This document shows, one piece after another, positions 44,150-54,653 of a stretch of DNA of 64,000 bases (position 1 is its first letter; each line of letters opens with the position of its first letter). The stretch is from Zingiber officinale (Eukaryota > Streptophyta > Magnoliopsida > Zingiberales > Zingiberaceae): contig NC_055988.1 in the NCBI RefSeq assembly GCF_018446385.1, positions 165,676,209 to 165,740,208 of the forward strand, given 5' to 3'. A program made the position numbers and the translations under genes. The notes beneath the pieces were generated by a model that was not told where the DNA came from, made no database searches, and saw only the letters and a program-made list of their open reading frames with translations.

Positions 44150-46411
44150 TCACCCAGCTCGGTACGGCTGGAGATGATTTGCGCTCCATGGTCGATTCAG
44201 TTGTCGTCCATCTTCATCTTCTAAATAATAAGCACCCGAGCGGAGCTTTTCGATGACTTTGAAGGGACCCGCCCAAGGAGCCTTCAGCTTGCCAACGTCG
44301 CCGACCGGCTTTACTTTCTTCCACACCAGGTCGCCGACTTGGAATGCTCTAAGGATCACGCGCCGGTTGTAGTTCTGCTTCATTCTTTGCCGGTATGCCA
44401 TCAGCCGGATGGACGCCTTGGCTCGCCCTTCATTGATCAAGTCCAACTCCATGTTCCTCCGCTCGGCATTGTCATCATCATAGTTTTGGATCCGGACGGA
44501 CTCTATGCCGACTTCAACTGGGATAACTGCTTCTCCGCCATACACCAAATGGAACGGCGTGACACCCGTTCCTTCCTTTGGGGTCATGCGGATTGCCCAT
44601 AAGACGCCCGACAGCTCGTCCACCCAGCTTCCTCCTATGTGGTCAAGTCGAGCCCGAAGAATTCTAAGGATTTCTCTGTTGGTTACTTCCGCTTGGCCGT
44701 TGCTTTGGGGATACGCCACGGAAGTAAAGTGTTGTTCTATGCTATAACTTGTGCACCAGTCTTCGAGCTGCTTACCGACGAACTGTCGTCCGTTATCAGA
44801 TACTAGCCGGCGAGGGATGCCAAACCAACAGATTATATGCTGCCAGATAAACTTTTTGACCATTTGCTCCGTGATCTTCACCAGCGGCTCGGCCTCCACC
44901 CATTTGGAGAAATAGTCGACCGCCACCAGTAGAAACTTCCGCTGATCGGTCGCCATAGGGAATGGACCCACGATATCCATTCCCCACTGATCGAACGGAC
45001 AGGATACCGTAGACGCTTTCATCTCCTCTGCCGGTTGGTGGGAGAAGTTGTGGTACTTCTGGCAGGAGAGGCACGTCGCGACGGTCCGAGCAGCGTCTGT
45101 TTGCAGGGTTGGCCAGAAGTATCCGGCCAGCAAGATCTTCTTGGCCAGCGATCGTCCGCCCGGATGTCCCCCGCACGATCCTTGGTGCACCTCGTGGAGG
45201 ATGTACTCTGCATCCTCTGAGCTTACACACTTCAACAGTGGGCGAGAGAAGGCCTTCTTGTAGAGTTGGTCTCCAATGAGCGTGAACCGACCGGCTCTCC
45301 TCCTTAATAGCTGGGCTGCTTCCCGATCGAATGGTGTTGCCACCGATCGAAGAAACTCCATGATGGCCGTCCTCCAATCGCTCGAAAACCCGAGGCCCTC
45401 CATCCAATCGACGTGAGCCACCAAAGCTACTTGTTCAATCGGCTGCTGGATGACAACCGGTGATATTGAACTTGCTAGTTTGGCCAACTCATCTACCGCC
45501 TGATTTTCCGCTCGGGGTATCTTCTGGATAATGACCTCTCTGAAGTTAGCCTTGAGCTTTTCGAAGGCTTCAGCGTAAAGTTTGAGCCGAGCGTTGTTAA
45601 TCTCAAAAGTGCCCGAGAGTTGCTGAGCGGCCAACTGGGAGTCTGAATGGATTGTTACCCGACCGGCTCCTACATGTCGGGCTGCCTGCAAGCCGGCTAT
45701 GAGGGCTTCATACTCCGCTTCGTTGTTTGTGGCTCTGTATTCCAGCCGGACGGATAGATGCATCCATTCTTCTTGTGGAGAGAGTAATAACACCCCAATT
45801 CCGCTTCCGAGCCGAGTGGACGACCCATCCACGAAAATTTTCCACATAGCTTCGGGCTCGGGTTTTTGCACCTCGGTGACAAAATCTGCCAAGGACTGCG
45901 CCTTTATCGCCGACCGGGGTTGATACTGAATATCAAACTCACTCAACTCCGTTGTCCACTTGATGAGCCGTCCGGACGCTTCTGGGTTCAGCAGCACTCT
46001 CCCTAATGGACTATTCGTCCGGACGATGATTGTATGTGCTAGGAAATAAGGACGAAGTCTCTGAGCGGCGAGGACCAAAGCAAAAGCCAGCTTCTTGAGT
46101 CCAGTGTAGCGAGATTCAACGTCTTTTAAAATATGGCTTAAGAAATACACAGACTCTTCTTCGCTCGCCCTCACTAATGTCGAGCCTACTGCCTGCTCGG
46201 TTGAAGATAAATAGATACAGAGCGGCTCACCTACAGTTGGCTTGGCTAGCATGGGCAAAGAGTTCAGATATGTCTTCAGTTCTTCAAACGCCCGATCGCA
46301 TTCTTCATCCCACTGAAACTTAGTAGCTTTGCGCAAGATTTTGAAAAACGGGAGGCTCCGATCGGTCATCTTCGAGATGAATCTGGACAATGCTGTTATC
46401 CGACTGGTCAA
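44150..46411 (-). CDS. element C RNase H, second RNase H and integrase polyprotein (open segment)
   Basis: A 753-codon open segment. In order: end of RT/connection and RNase H (residues about 1-150, including YLNSLPMLAKPTVGEP and YTGLKKLAFALVLAAQRLR); linker GRLIKWTTELSEFDIQYQ; second, archaeal-type RNase H (about 185-320; FVDGSSTRLGSGIGVLL, EAEYEALIAGLQAA, IHSDSQLAA); integrase zinc finger (about 415-470; HEVHQGSCGGHPGG, CLSCQKYHN); and the DDE core, with Asp in WGMDIVGPFP, Asp in SDNGRQFVG and Glu in NGQAEVTNREIL. A C-terminal FQVGDLVWKKVKPVG and HLQPYRAG end it. No stop interrupts it. It is separated from RT by a frame break near 46411-46463, so it is not made as one protein with RT in this copy. 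Confidence 0.9.
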   Translation of the reverse strand: MTSRITALSRFISKMTDRSLPFFKILRKATKFQWDEECDRAFEELKTYLNSLPMLAKPTVGEPLCIYLSSTEQAVGSTLVRASEEESVYFLSHILKDVESRYTGLKKLAFALVLAAQRLRPYFLAHTIIVRTNSPLGRVLLNPEASGRLIKWTTELSEFDIQYQPRSAIKAQSLADFVTEVQKPEPEAMWKIFVDGSSTRLGSGIGVLLLSPQEEWMHLSVRLEYRATNNEAEYEALIAGLQAARHVGAGRVTIHSDSQLAAQQLSGTFEINNARLKLYAEAFEKLKANFREVIIQKIPRAENQAVDELAKLASSISPVVIQQPIEQVALVAHVDWMEGLGFSSDWRTAIMEFLRSVATPFDREAAQLLRRRAGRFTLIGDQLYKKAFSRPLLKCVSSEDAEYILHEVHQGSCGGHPGGRSLAKKILLAGYFWPTLQTDAARTVATCLSCQKYHNFSHQPAEEMKASTVSCPFDQWGMDIVGPFPMATDQRKFLLVAVDYFSKWVEAEPLVKITEQMVKKFIWQHIICWFGIPRRLVSDNGRQFVGKQLEDWCTSYSIEQHFTSVAYPQSNGQAEVTNREILRILRARLDHIGGSWVDELSGVLWAIRMTPKEGTGVTPFHLVYGGEAVIPVEVGIESVRIQNYDDDNAERRNMELDLINEGRAKASIRLMAYRQRMKQNYNRRVILRAFQVGDLVWKKVKPVGDVGKLKAPWAGPFKVIEKLRSGAYYLEDEDGRQLNRPWSANHLQPYRAG

Positions 46412-47150
46412 GCGCTGTACTTCCCTCAGGTTTCTTGGGGGGCGACATATCTTGTAATACTTTCACCTTGCTGGGATTTGCCTCGATGCCCGCTCGGTCA
46501 CTATATAGCCCAAGAAACGCCCACCTTTTGCCCCGAACAGACACTTTTGAGGGTTCAGCTTAACTTCATACTTCCTCAGCGTTCGAAAAGTCTCCTCCAT
46601 GTCTTTAAAGAGATCGGCCGCTCGAACGGACTTGATGAGAATATCATCCACGTACACTTCTAAATTTCGCCCGATCTGCTCCTTGAACACTTTATTCATC
46701 AAGCGCTGGTAAGTTGCTCCCGCGTTCTTCAGTCCGAACGGCATCACATTGTAGCAGTAAGTGCCGTCGGCTGTAATGAAACTGACCTTCTCTTGATCTT
46801 CTCGGGCGAGCGGTACTTGATGGTAGCCCTGATAGGCGTCGAGCATGCATATCAACTCGCAGCCGGCTGTGGAGTCCACCAATTGATCGATCCGGGGCAG
46901 AGGATAAAAATCCTTTGGGCATGCTTTGTTGAGATCCCGGAAATCGATGCAAACTCTCCACTTGTTGCCCGGCTTGGAGACTAGTACCACGTTTGCCAGC
47001 CAGCTCGGGAACTAGACCTCGCGTATATGGCCGGCCTCCAGGAGCTTCTCGACCTCCGCTCAGATGATAGCGTTTTATTCTGCACTGAAGTCCCTCTTCC
47101 TTTGCTTCACTGGCCGAGCGTCCGGTCGGACGTGGAGCTCGTGCTGCGCT
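46412..47150 (-). pseudogene. element C reverse transcriptase
   Basis: From right to left: HELHVRPDARPVKQRKRDFSA, then TAA at 47075-47077 (Gln in A and D), GHIREV and TAG at 47012-47014 (Gln in A), then an open run from 46990 with KWRVCIDFRDLNKACPKD, CMLDAYQGYHQVPLA, YCYNVMPFGLKNAGAT and catalytic YVDDILIKS (about 46640). KLNPQKCLFGAKGGRFLGYI leads to a frame break near 46500-46463. Both stops are what C-to-T changes in Gln codons would give. Confidence 0.85.
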
Positions 47151-49529
47151 ATACTTGGCGAAATTCTGGCAGCTCATGTGTTGACCAAACGAAGACATCA
47201 CAGTTTCTCTGGAGACATTTGATCACTTCCTCTTTCTGGCTCGCCTCCAGATCGGCCGCAATGAATGTGGTAGCCTCCGATCGGGTTGGGTGAATCTGCA
47301 CTTCCTCTTTTTCTTCATACACCAAAGAGGGTGGTTTTTCGGTTATGGCGCTTACCTCGATCCGTGGGGCCTTCCGAGCGGAATTAGCTTCAGCTTGGAC
47401 CATCTCGACGTAGCATCACCGAGCTGCCAGCTGGTCTCCTCGCACTTCTCCCACTTTATCTTCCACCGGGAACTTGATTTTCTGGTGGAAGGTGGAGACG
47501 GCCGCTGATAACCATGATTTTGCTACATTATTTTAATTCATTATGCATGTTTTTATTGGACTATTCACAGCATAATCTCACATTTAGATTGCATTTCATA
47601 ATGTGCATGTGATCTTGGACTTAATTGCAAATTAGCCTATTTTCATGGTATTTTGGTGCTAATATTTGTTTATTATTTTGTAGGCATCAAAAGGGTCATG
47701 GACCCGATCAAATCAGACCGCATTTGGGCTCAAATCAAGGGCTTAACGAGGCGATCAAACCTTGGAGCATTATGGACCGTCCATTGAAGATCAAGCAGAT
47801 CTGAGCCATTCGTTGAAGATCCGGCTCATCCAATCTAATGAGGAGTACATCTGGACCATAGATGAAGATCAGTACCTTTTGATCTAGATTTGGGATGTTT
47901 TCCACCGTTGATCAAGCGCCGAGAATCCTCAGCCGTCCGATCAGAACTGAAGTGATTTAAAACCCGCGTGAGAAGCTACAGTGCCTGGGCTCGGTCGTGA
48001 TTTTCATCTACAGTGTCGTCTTCTTCGCGCGATCCGCAGCTCCCGTTCACCAAAACCAGATCTGAGAGCAGTGTTCTTCATCGGCGAAGATTCCCTGAGC
48101 TCCGACGATCATCGTCCGAGGTCACAGAAACGGCAGGGGCGTTCTCTAGTCCGTGCAGTTGATGTTCTGTCCATTTCCACAATCCGGATGCAGGGGCGTT
48201 CTCCGATCCGTGATTTCCATCATCACCGGAGCTAGAAGGGCGTTCTTTGAGGCTCCGACGACACTCCCGTTTCTTCATTCCATCAGCAACTCCAGAATCG
48301 ATCTGATCAATCGGTTGGTGTCGCAATTTCCAGGAATCAGCGCTGTTTCATTGTGCATTGTGAATTTCATTCGGGTGTGAGCTATAAGGGCGTTCTCTGA
48401 GGCTGTGATCATCCGGTGGATTAGTTGGAAGCTCAAGATTTAAAGTTGATCACCATATGGGCGTTCTCTGCGGTGGTTCTGTAGTGACAGCAGGGTGAAG
48501 AAGCTGCGCAAGGGTTTGGGTTTGTGGAATGTCAATTAGGTTTTGTTTTGTTTGTTCTTTGTCTTTGAATTGTCTCAAACTGCTCAGATTCTAAGATCTG
48601 ATTCCTTATTTTGCCATTTTGTTTTGTTTGAGTTTTTCTTATGCAATTCTATTTTATTTTCTTTACTTGAAACCCCAGTTCTTATATTGTTTAGTTGGAT
48701 CTTGTTAAACTTCTTAATTTGTCTGCTAACCAGTTTGGGTTTTGAATTAGAGTTCTAAATCACATTAGTTGTTTAGTTTTGGTCATTTAATTAGCTAATC
48801 TTGCTCTTTGTATTGAATCTAATATTGCTGTAATGAGGTTTAACTTGTGAATGCTTAATTGGAGGAATTGGTTGTTTACCTCTATTCAATATTTTTGTGA
48901 ATGAACTTTAGAGTGTAATTGTTGGATTAGATTGCAATTGAGGATTGAATGCTAATTCGATTTCTAAAAGTAGTTGAGTTGAGTTTAATTACTACTGTAA
49001 TTGTAGTTGAAGAGATTGATTCATTGACATGCACACACATTCTATTGGAACTACTTCTAGAATTTACACACATTCACTAGTATACCTTGGAAAAATACGA
49101 CTTGGGACTCCATACTACATCTCTTATTTTTAGTTTTGAAATGTTCCAATATTAATTAATTTGATGCACCACGTGACATGTAATATGGTTGACACCAGCC
49201 GCTCGGAACTCGCTGAGCGCCGGTCGCCCCAAGATAACATTATATGCTGAGGGAGAGTCGACAACGACGAAGTTTGCAGTCCGCGTCCTTCTGAGCGGCT
49301 CCTCTCCCAGCGAAATAGCCAGTCGAACCTGTCCGACCGGCAGAACTTCATTGCCCATAAACCCGTAGAGGGGGGTTGTCATGGGCAGCAGCTCGGCTCG
49401 ATCTATTTGCAGTTGGCCGAAGGCCTTCTTGAATATAATATTGACCGAGCTTCCTGTATCGATGAAAACGCGGTGAATAGTATAGTTAGCTATTACCGCT
49501 CTGATGAGGAGAACGTCGTCATGTGGCAC
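47151..49529 (-). pseudogene. element C protease, interrupted by insertion E
   Basis: Starts near 49527 with PHDDVLLIRAVIANYTIH. The active site is FIDTGSSVNII, then LPMTTPLYGFMGNEVLPVG and NVILGRPALSEFRA, where E (47506-49197) is inserted with GCCGC on both sides. It resumes at 47500 with AVSTFHQKIKFPVEDKVGE, a TAG near 47404, then the EEKEEVQIHPTRSE linker and FVWSTHELPEF leading into RT. E and the stop make it a pseudogene. Confidence 0.85.
47501..49202 (+). mobile_element. insertion E: LTR-like unit (solo LTR) with GCCGC duplication
   Basis: Unit 47506-49197 is 1,692 bp, begins TGATAACCATG and ends GGTTGACACCA, flanked by GCCGC at 47501-47505 and 49198-49202. It is of the same family as F but in the opposite orientation and diverged in its second half. 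A GC-rich segment lies near 47960-48480, then a T-rich region and AAAATACGACTTGGGACTCC near the end, a word common near the ends of plant LTRs. No domain-bearing ORF, and no partner LTR nearby. Confidence 0.77.
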
Positions 49530-50990
49530 TTCGACTCCCTCAAAGTCCCTGGGCCCGAAATTGATTTCGGGACCGCTCGCCCGTGCTTGGCTGCAGCCAA
49601 CCGCATGGATCTGAAGCTGTCTGACGCTCGCCTTCCTTGCTCTGTTGGAGTCGCCTCCGGTCGGTCCCCCAGCGATGATGTTGATTTCGCCTCGGGAAGT
49701 GTTACTTCTATTTTCTTCTTCCCGAGCGGACGGCCTAGGCCGTTCCTTGGATACCCGGGGATTATCCTCGTGTCTCTGAGGGTGATACCGCTCGGGAGAC
49801 TATCGTCGATCGGCTTCACGGTGTCGCTGTCGCCTGTCGGACGATGGCGATCGACGGTGGCCACCTCGGGGTACGGGGTGGGCGATCAGGGGAAGGCTCC
49901 GACAATCTCTTGTATTATGCGTGTCTGTCCGGTGAAATGAGCAAAACATTGGGGTCCATACATTCTTTTTAGGTTTGGGTCGCTCGGCAGATACTTCTTG
50001 AATGGCGTGGGATCTTGCATGTTGCTGGGGGCGGGCTGCTTCAGCTCGCGGTCCTCTGGGCGGCTGATGAGCAGTGTGCGGCTTCCGCTCGGCAGTGGGT
50101 GCCCGCTCGGTTGGAGCTTCCTTCCTTCGGGTCGCTTGGGCTTCCTCCACATTGATGTATTCATTGGCCCGGTGTAACATATGATCGTAGTCTTGAGGCG
50201 GCTTCCGAATGAGCGAGCGGAAGAAGTCCCCGTCCACGAGGCCTTGCGTGAACGCGTTCATCATCGTTTCTGAGGTGGCCGTTGGAATATCCATGGCCAC
50301 CTGGTTGAATCGTCGTATATAAGCTTTGAGCGGCTCTCTGGGCTCTTGCTTAATGGCGAACAGGCTGACACTTGTCTTCTGATAACGCCGACTGCTTGCG
50401 AAATGATGGAGGAAGGTTGTGTGGAACTCCTTGAAACTTGTAATGGATCCGTCCGGCAGCCTCCGGAACCACCGTTGCGCCGATCCCTAGAGGGTGGTAA
50501 GGAACATCCGACACTTTACTCCATCTGTGTATTGATGAAGGGTAGCTGTGTTGTCGAACTTACCCAGATGATCATCTGGGTCGGTGGTTTCGTTGTACTC
50601 ACCGATCGCCGGGGGCACATAGTGCTTTGGTAGAGGGTCCCGCAGGATGGCCTCTGAAAATTACAGGTTGATCCGCTCGGGGGAGGCGTCTGTTCGGGGG
50701 GCCTTGCCTTTTCTGTTGTCTCGTATTGGCACTTCGTCTGATGAAGATCCTCGGTCACGATTAACTGTTGTGGCTTCAGGAGGCGTCCGAAATAGGGCCC
50801 GATGGAATGGAACCGTGGCCGGGGGTGCTTCCGCTCGGCCTCCCGATGCGGACGTCACTTGTTGCTCCATCCGCTCGGCTTGTGCCTTCTGTTTTTGTTG
50901 TTCCACAAGCTTAGCTGCTCTTGCTTCGATCAGAACGTCGAGCTCCTCCATGGAGAGCATCACCGTATGCGGTCGTCCAGCTTCGTCCAT
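49530..50990 (-). pseudogene. element C gag
   Basis: ATG at 50988-50990: MDEAGRPHTVMLSMEELDVL, a Gln/Lys-rich coiled segment, then a TAA at about 50661-50663 where A has Gln. The capsid domain follows, with DDHLGKFDNTATLHQYTDG and a TAG at 50487-50489, then RRYQKTSVSLFAIKQ, AYIRRFNQVAMDI and DGDFFRSLIRKPPQDYDHML. The zinc-binding FCSFHRTDTHNTRDC and an Arg/Asp-rich tail complete it. Capsid to tail is open at 49800-50300. Two stops disable it. Confidence 0.85.
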
Positions 50991-51014
50991 TGCTTCCGAT
51001 CGGATTTAGGAGCG

Positions 51015-51035
51015 TTCCCACAGACGACGCCAAAT
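51015..51035 (-). other. element C candidate primer-binding site
   Basis: Minus strand ATTTGGCGTCGTCTGTGGGA directly inside the 5' LTR, as in A and B. Confidence 0.72.
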
Positions 51036-51819
51036 TGATCCTGTCCGAACGCTGAATCAACGGACGCTCGGCACGTGGTGCTCTCCGAATTACTGACGTA
51101 GATCTCTGACGGGTCGTATGGACCTCCGGCGAACCTACAAAGAAGTCGAGCCGGGAAGGGGTTCCCGGCGATAACCCTCCTACGCTCAAGTCAGGCAAGA
51201 GGAAACTAAGAAATGACTTCGATTATATCAGATCGCCTACCTTCGGTGAAGAATGAGGACCCTTATATAGAGCCAGAGAGAAGTTCATGCACACATACCG
51301 AGGCGAATACGTGTCCTCTTACCATACCTTAGTATGGGCTTGTCAGAGGGGCTTGCCTGACACCATACTGCTACAGTCCGAACACTTCTCTGATGGGACA
51401 GCGGAACCCTCTGTCGTAAGATCCTGCGTATGGCCTGGTCGTTGAACATACCCGCTGTCAGAAGATGTTCTCTTGTCCTTTTGTCTCTTCTTCCCAATGC
51501 CGATCGTCCGGTTGGTTGGCAGTCCCCTCACGTCCGGCCGGTCGTAGGTGTTGGTCCGCTCGGGAGACTCCCGGTCGTGTGCTCTGCTAACTGTTCACAG
51601 TATTGCTGCTGCCTCTGCCGAGTGGACTACCCGATCGGTCAGGCGACCCTGTTCCCCATGAGCATCGGAGACCCGACTCCCCCGTCGGGTTGTCTTTGAT
51701 TCTGCTAGGATCCCGCTCGTCCGGTTAGCATCCCCTTCTCCGATCGGGCGTTTGACCTCTGATCTCCACGTGGCGTTGACTTCCCTCAAAGAGGGTCCCC
51801 CGTTGTTACCGCCGGATCA
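51036..51819 (-). repeat. element C 5' LTR
   Basis: 784 bp, plus strand TGATCCTGTCC...GCCGGATCA; nearly identical to the other LTR. TATA box (minus strand) at about 51263-51269. Followed by AGCTT (51820-51824). Confidence 0.93.
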
Positions 51820-51824
51820 AGCTT

Positions 51825-52275
51825 TATTCCATAAGCCTTCAACGTTCGACAAGTTTCCTCGATATCTGCACATAGGTCAGCAGCTTGGAGGGATTTTATT
51901 AATATGTCGTCGACGTATATCTCCGTGTTACGACCGATCTGCCATCGGAACACCTTGTTCATCAGCCTCTAGTAAGTGGCTCCGACATTCTTGAGTCCAA
52001 ACGATATGACGTTGTAGCAGTACGTTCCGTCGGCCATAATGAAGTTAACATTCTCCTGGTCTTCTCGGGCGAGCGACACTTGGCGATACCCTTGGTATGC
52101 GTCAAGTATATAGATCATCTCGCAACTCGCCATTGAGTCCACCATCTGGTCTATCCTGGGTAACAGATAGAAGTCTTTTGGGTACGCCTTGTTCAAGTCG
52201 CGGAAGTCGATGCAGACCTGCCATTTATTGCCCCGCTTGGAGACTAGCACGACGTTAGTGAGCTAGCTCGGAAAT
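51825..52275 (-). pseudogene. element D reverse transcriptase (5' part)
   Basis: The RT gene of D is split by element C. This half has KWQVCIDFRDLNKAYPKD, YILDAYQGYRQVSLA, FGLKNVGATY and, after a TAG near 51969, the NRW-QIGRNTEIYVDDILIKS stretch with the YVDD motif (about 51900), continuing to the AGCTT junction. The rest lies at 37060-37475. Confidence 0.8.
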
Positions 52276-53072
52276 TAAACTTCCCTTATACGGTCAGCCT
52301 CCAACAACTTCTCTATCTCCACCCAGATGATCAAATTCTGTCCCGCGCTGAAGTCCCTCTTTCTTTGCTTCACCGCCCGTGCATTCGGTCGGACGTGAAT
52401 CTCGTGCTGAGCCACACTCGGGGAGATACTGGGAAGCTCGTGTGTCGACCAGGCGAACACATCTTGATTATTTCTGAGACATGCAACCAGCTCTGCCTTC
52501 TTCCCGTCCTCCAGGTGGGTCTGAATCTCCTCCTTTTCCTTGTATACTAGTGTAGGAGGTTTTTCAGCGATTGCGTTGACCTCCAAGCGCGGATTTTTCC
52601 AAGCGCTTTTCGCTTTGGACTTGACCATCTCGATGTAGTATTGTCGAGCGACCAGCTGATCGCCTTTGACTTCGCCCACCCGGTCGTCCATCGGGAACTT
52701 GATCTTTTGACAGTATGTAGACACCATCACCCAGAATTCGTTGTGGGTCGGTCGACCCAAGATGATGTTGTAGGACGATGGTGCGTCCACCATGATAAAG
52801 TTTGTGGTCCTAGTTCTCCTCAGTGGCTCTTTCCCGAGCGAGATGGCCAGTCGGGCCTGTCTGAGCGGCAGTACTTCGTTGCCTGTGAAACCGTAAAGAG
52901 GGGTCGTCATGGGCAGCAACTCATTTCGATCAATTTGTAATTGATCGAATGCCTTCTTGAAGATGATGTTCACCGAACTCCCTGTATCAACAAAAGTGTG
53001 ATGAATAGTATAATCAGTCATTACCGCCCGGATGATTAGTGCGTCATCGTGAGGGATCTCCACTCCCCCCAA
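52276..53072 (-). pseudogene. element D protease and start of RT
   Basis: Open for 265 codons: IPHDDALIIRAVMTDYTIHH, the active site FVDTGSSVNII, LPMTTPLYGFTGNEVLP, NIILGRPTHNEF, EEKEEIQTHLEDGKKAEL and FAWSTHELPSISPSVAQHE, then QRKRDFSAGQNLI leading into RT. Protease and RT are continuous here, unlike in A and C. The next RT stretch is displaced by a TAA near 52273. Confidence 0.82.
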
Positions 53073-54606
53073 ATCACTGGGGCTGAAGCTGATCTTGGGC
53101 CCTTAGGCCTTCTCCTTACTGCATCCCGCGACATGGATCTCCAGTCACCGAGCGTACGACTTCCTAGTTCTGTTGGAATCACCACCGATCGGTCCACCGG
53201 CGATCATGCCTATTTCTCCTCGGGCGTTGCTTCTGTTTTCTTCTTCCTGAGTGGAGGGTCTATTTCGCTCAGCTGGGACTCGGGAGGGATCAACGTTATC
53301 CCTTCGCTGGTGCTGATGGTGCCGCTCGGGCGCTCTTCTTTCGTCCTCTCGTCGCCCGGTATATCATTGTTTATGTCGCTTATCTGGAGTTGGAGATCGA
53401 CGGCGATATCCTCTCGGCGTCGGTCGACTATTGATTGGTTTCAGATTGCAGCAGTCGCGCATGTTGTGCGTTGCCGACTGGTGAAAGGAGTATAACATTG
53501 ATGTCCATACCTTGCCTCTTGTCGTCTTCTGCCGACTGGATGCCACATACTGCACGACATGTGTCATGACCTCCTGGTGTGGCCGCGCTCCCTCTGCTCT
53601 TGGCCCTTTGGGTGGTTGGTGGCTGCTCGATGGTTGCCACTTGGACACCGTCGCGGGCTCGACTGGTGTTTCCTTTTTCTTCGCCGCTTAGACTTCCTCC
53701 ACATTTATGTACTAATTGGTCTTCTTGAGAATATGGTCGAAGTCCTTGGGTGGCTTCTTGATGAGCGACCGGAAGAACTCTCCTTCGAAGGGCCCCTGGA
53801 TGAAAGTGTTCATCAACATCTCGGACGAGACTGATGGAATGTCTATGGCTACTTAGTTAAAGTGTCTGATGTACGCTCGGAGCGCTTCCTTGGGCCCCTG
53901 CATTAGGGCAAAGAGGCTGATGCTCGTCTTCTGATAGCGTCGGCTGCTGGAAAAATGGTGCTGGAATGCAGCTCGGAAGTCCTTGAAGCTACGTATTGAT
54001 CTGTCTGGTAGTCTTCAGAACCAGCGTTGCGCCGAGCCGGAGTAGTGAGAAAGACTCGGCACTTTACCCCATCTGTGTACTGATGCAACGTTGTCGCATT
54101 ATCAAACTTATCCAGGTGATCATCTGGATCAATCGCTCCGTTGTACTCCTGATCGCCAGTGGGGTATAATGCCTGGGTAGAGGATCACACAAGATCTCCT
54201 GAGAGAATTGCAGATTGATCCGTTTGGGTGAAGCGTGGCTTCTAGGCGCCTTTCTTTTTCGCACATCTCGAACGGGATCGTCGTCCGAAGATGACCCCTT
54301 TCCTGGTTCGCTTGAGCTATTTCTGAGGGGATTTAGAACAAGGCGTGATGAAAGGGGATGGGCGCAGGTGGCGCTTCACCTTGCGTGTCGATCAACCCTC
54401 TATTCTGCCCCCATATGGAAACTGGTTCCAGTCGGTCTTCCAATCTTGCTCGCCCTCCCTGCCGACGCCATCGGTAGTTGTACTAGCCAATTGGCTAGTG
54501 CCTACTGTTGCTAATGCTCGAACATCTTCGTCACTCGAGCTTGCACCAGCATGTCAAACTCCTCCTTGGTGAGCATCACGGTAGTGAGTCATCTAGCGTC
54601 CTCCAT
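53073..54606 (-). pseudogene. element D gag
   Basis: ATG at 54604-54606: MEDAR, then TGA where CGA is expected, and TTVMLTKEEFDMLVQARV. The capsid region is broken in several frames (QYTDGVKCRVFLTT at 53903-54088; the helical repeats near 53700-53850). The nucleocapsid part lies at 53364-53648 (SFHQSATHNMRDC). The end of gag merges with protease near 53090. Heavily decayed. Confidence 0.75.
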
Positions 54607-54631
54607 CTTCTCAACTCGGATGTAGGTTAAA

Positions 54632-54653
54632 TTCCTACAGACGACACCAAATA
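54632..54653 (-). other. element D candidate primer-binding site
   Basis: Minus strand TATTTGGTGTCGTCTGTAGGA inside the 5' LTR, one or two changes from the motif in A, B and C. Confidence 0.65.

Larger units (their letters stand above)
37481..51819 (-). mobile_element. element C: complete Ty3/gypsy (Tat/Retand-like) retrotransposon
   Basis: 14,339 bp in minus orientation, with LTRs of 785 and 784 bp and AGCTT on both sides, inserted in the RT gene of element D. Its two internal insertions E and F, with their duplications, account for about 3.45 kb, leaving about 10.9 kb, close to the length of A. Its LTRs differ by only a scattering of bases, fewer than those of A, so it is the youngest gypsy copy here. 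Gag, the start of RT and the antisense ORF carry stops, but RNase H to integrase is one open frame of 753 codons. Confidence 0.94.

Noticed and set aside
44796..45407. 203-codon frame overlapping the second RNase H/integrase segment
   Set aside because: Same strand as the 753-codon frame but out of phase with it; no domain and entirely inside it.
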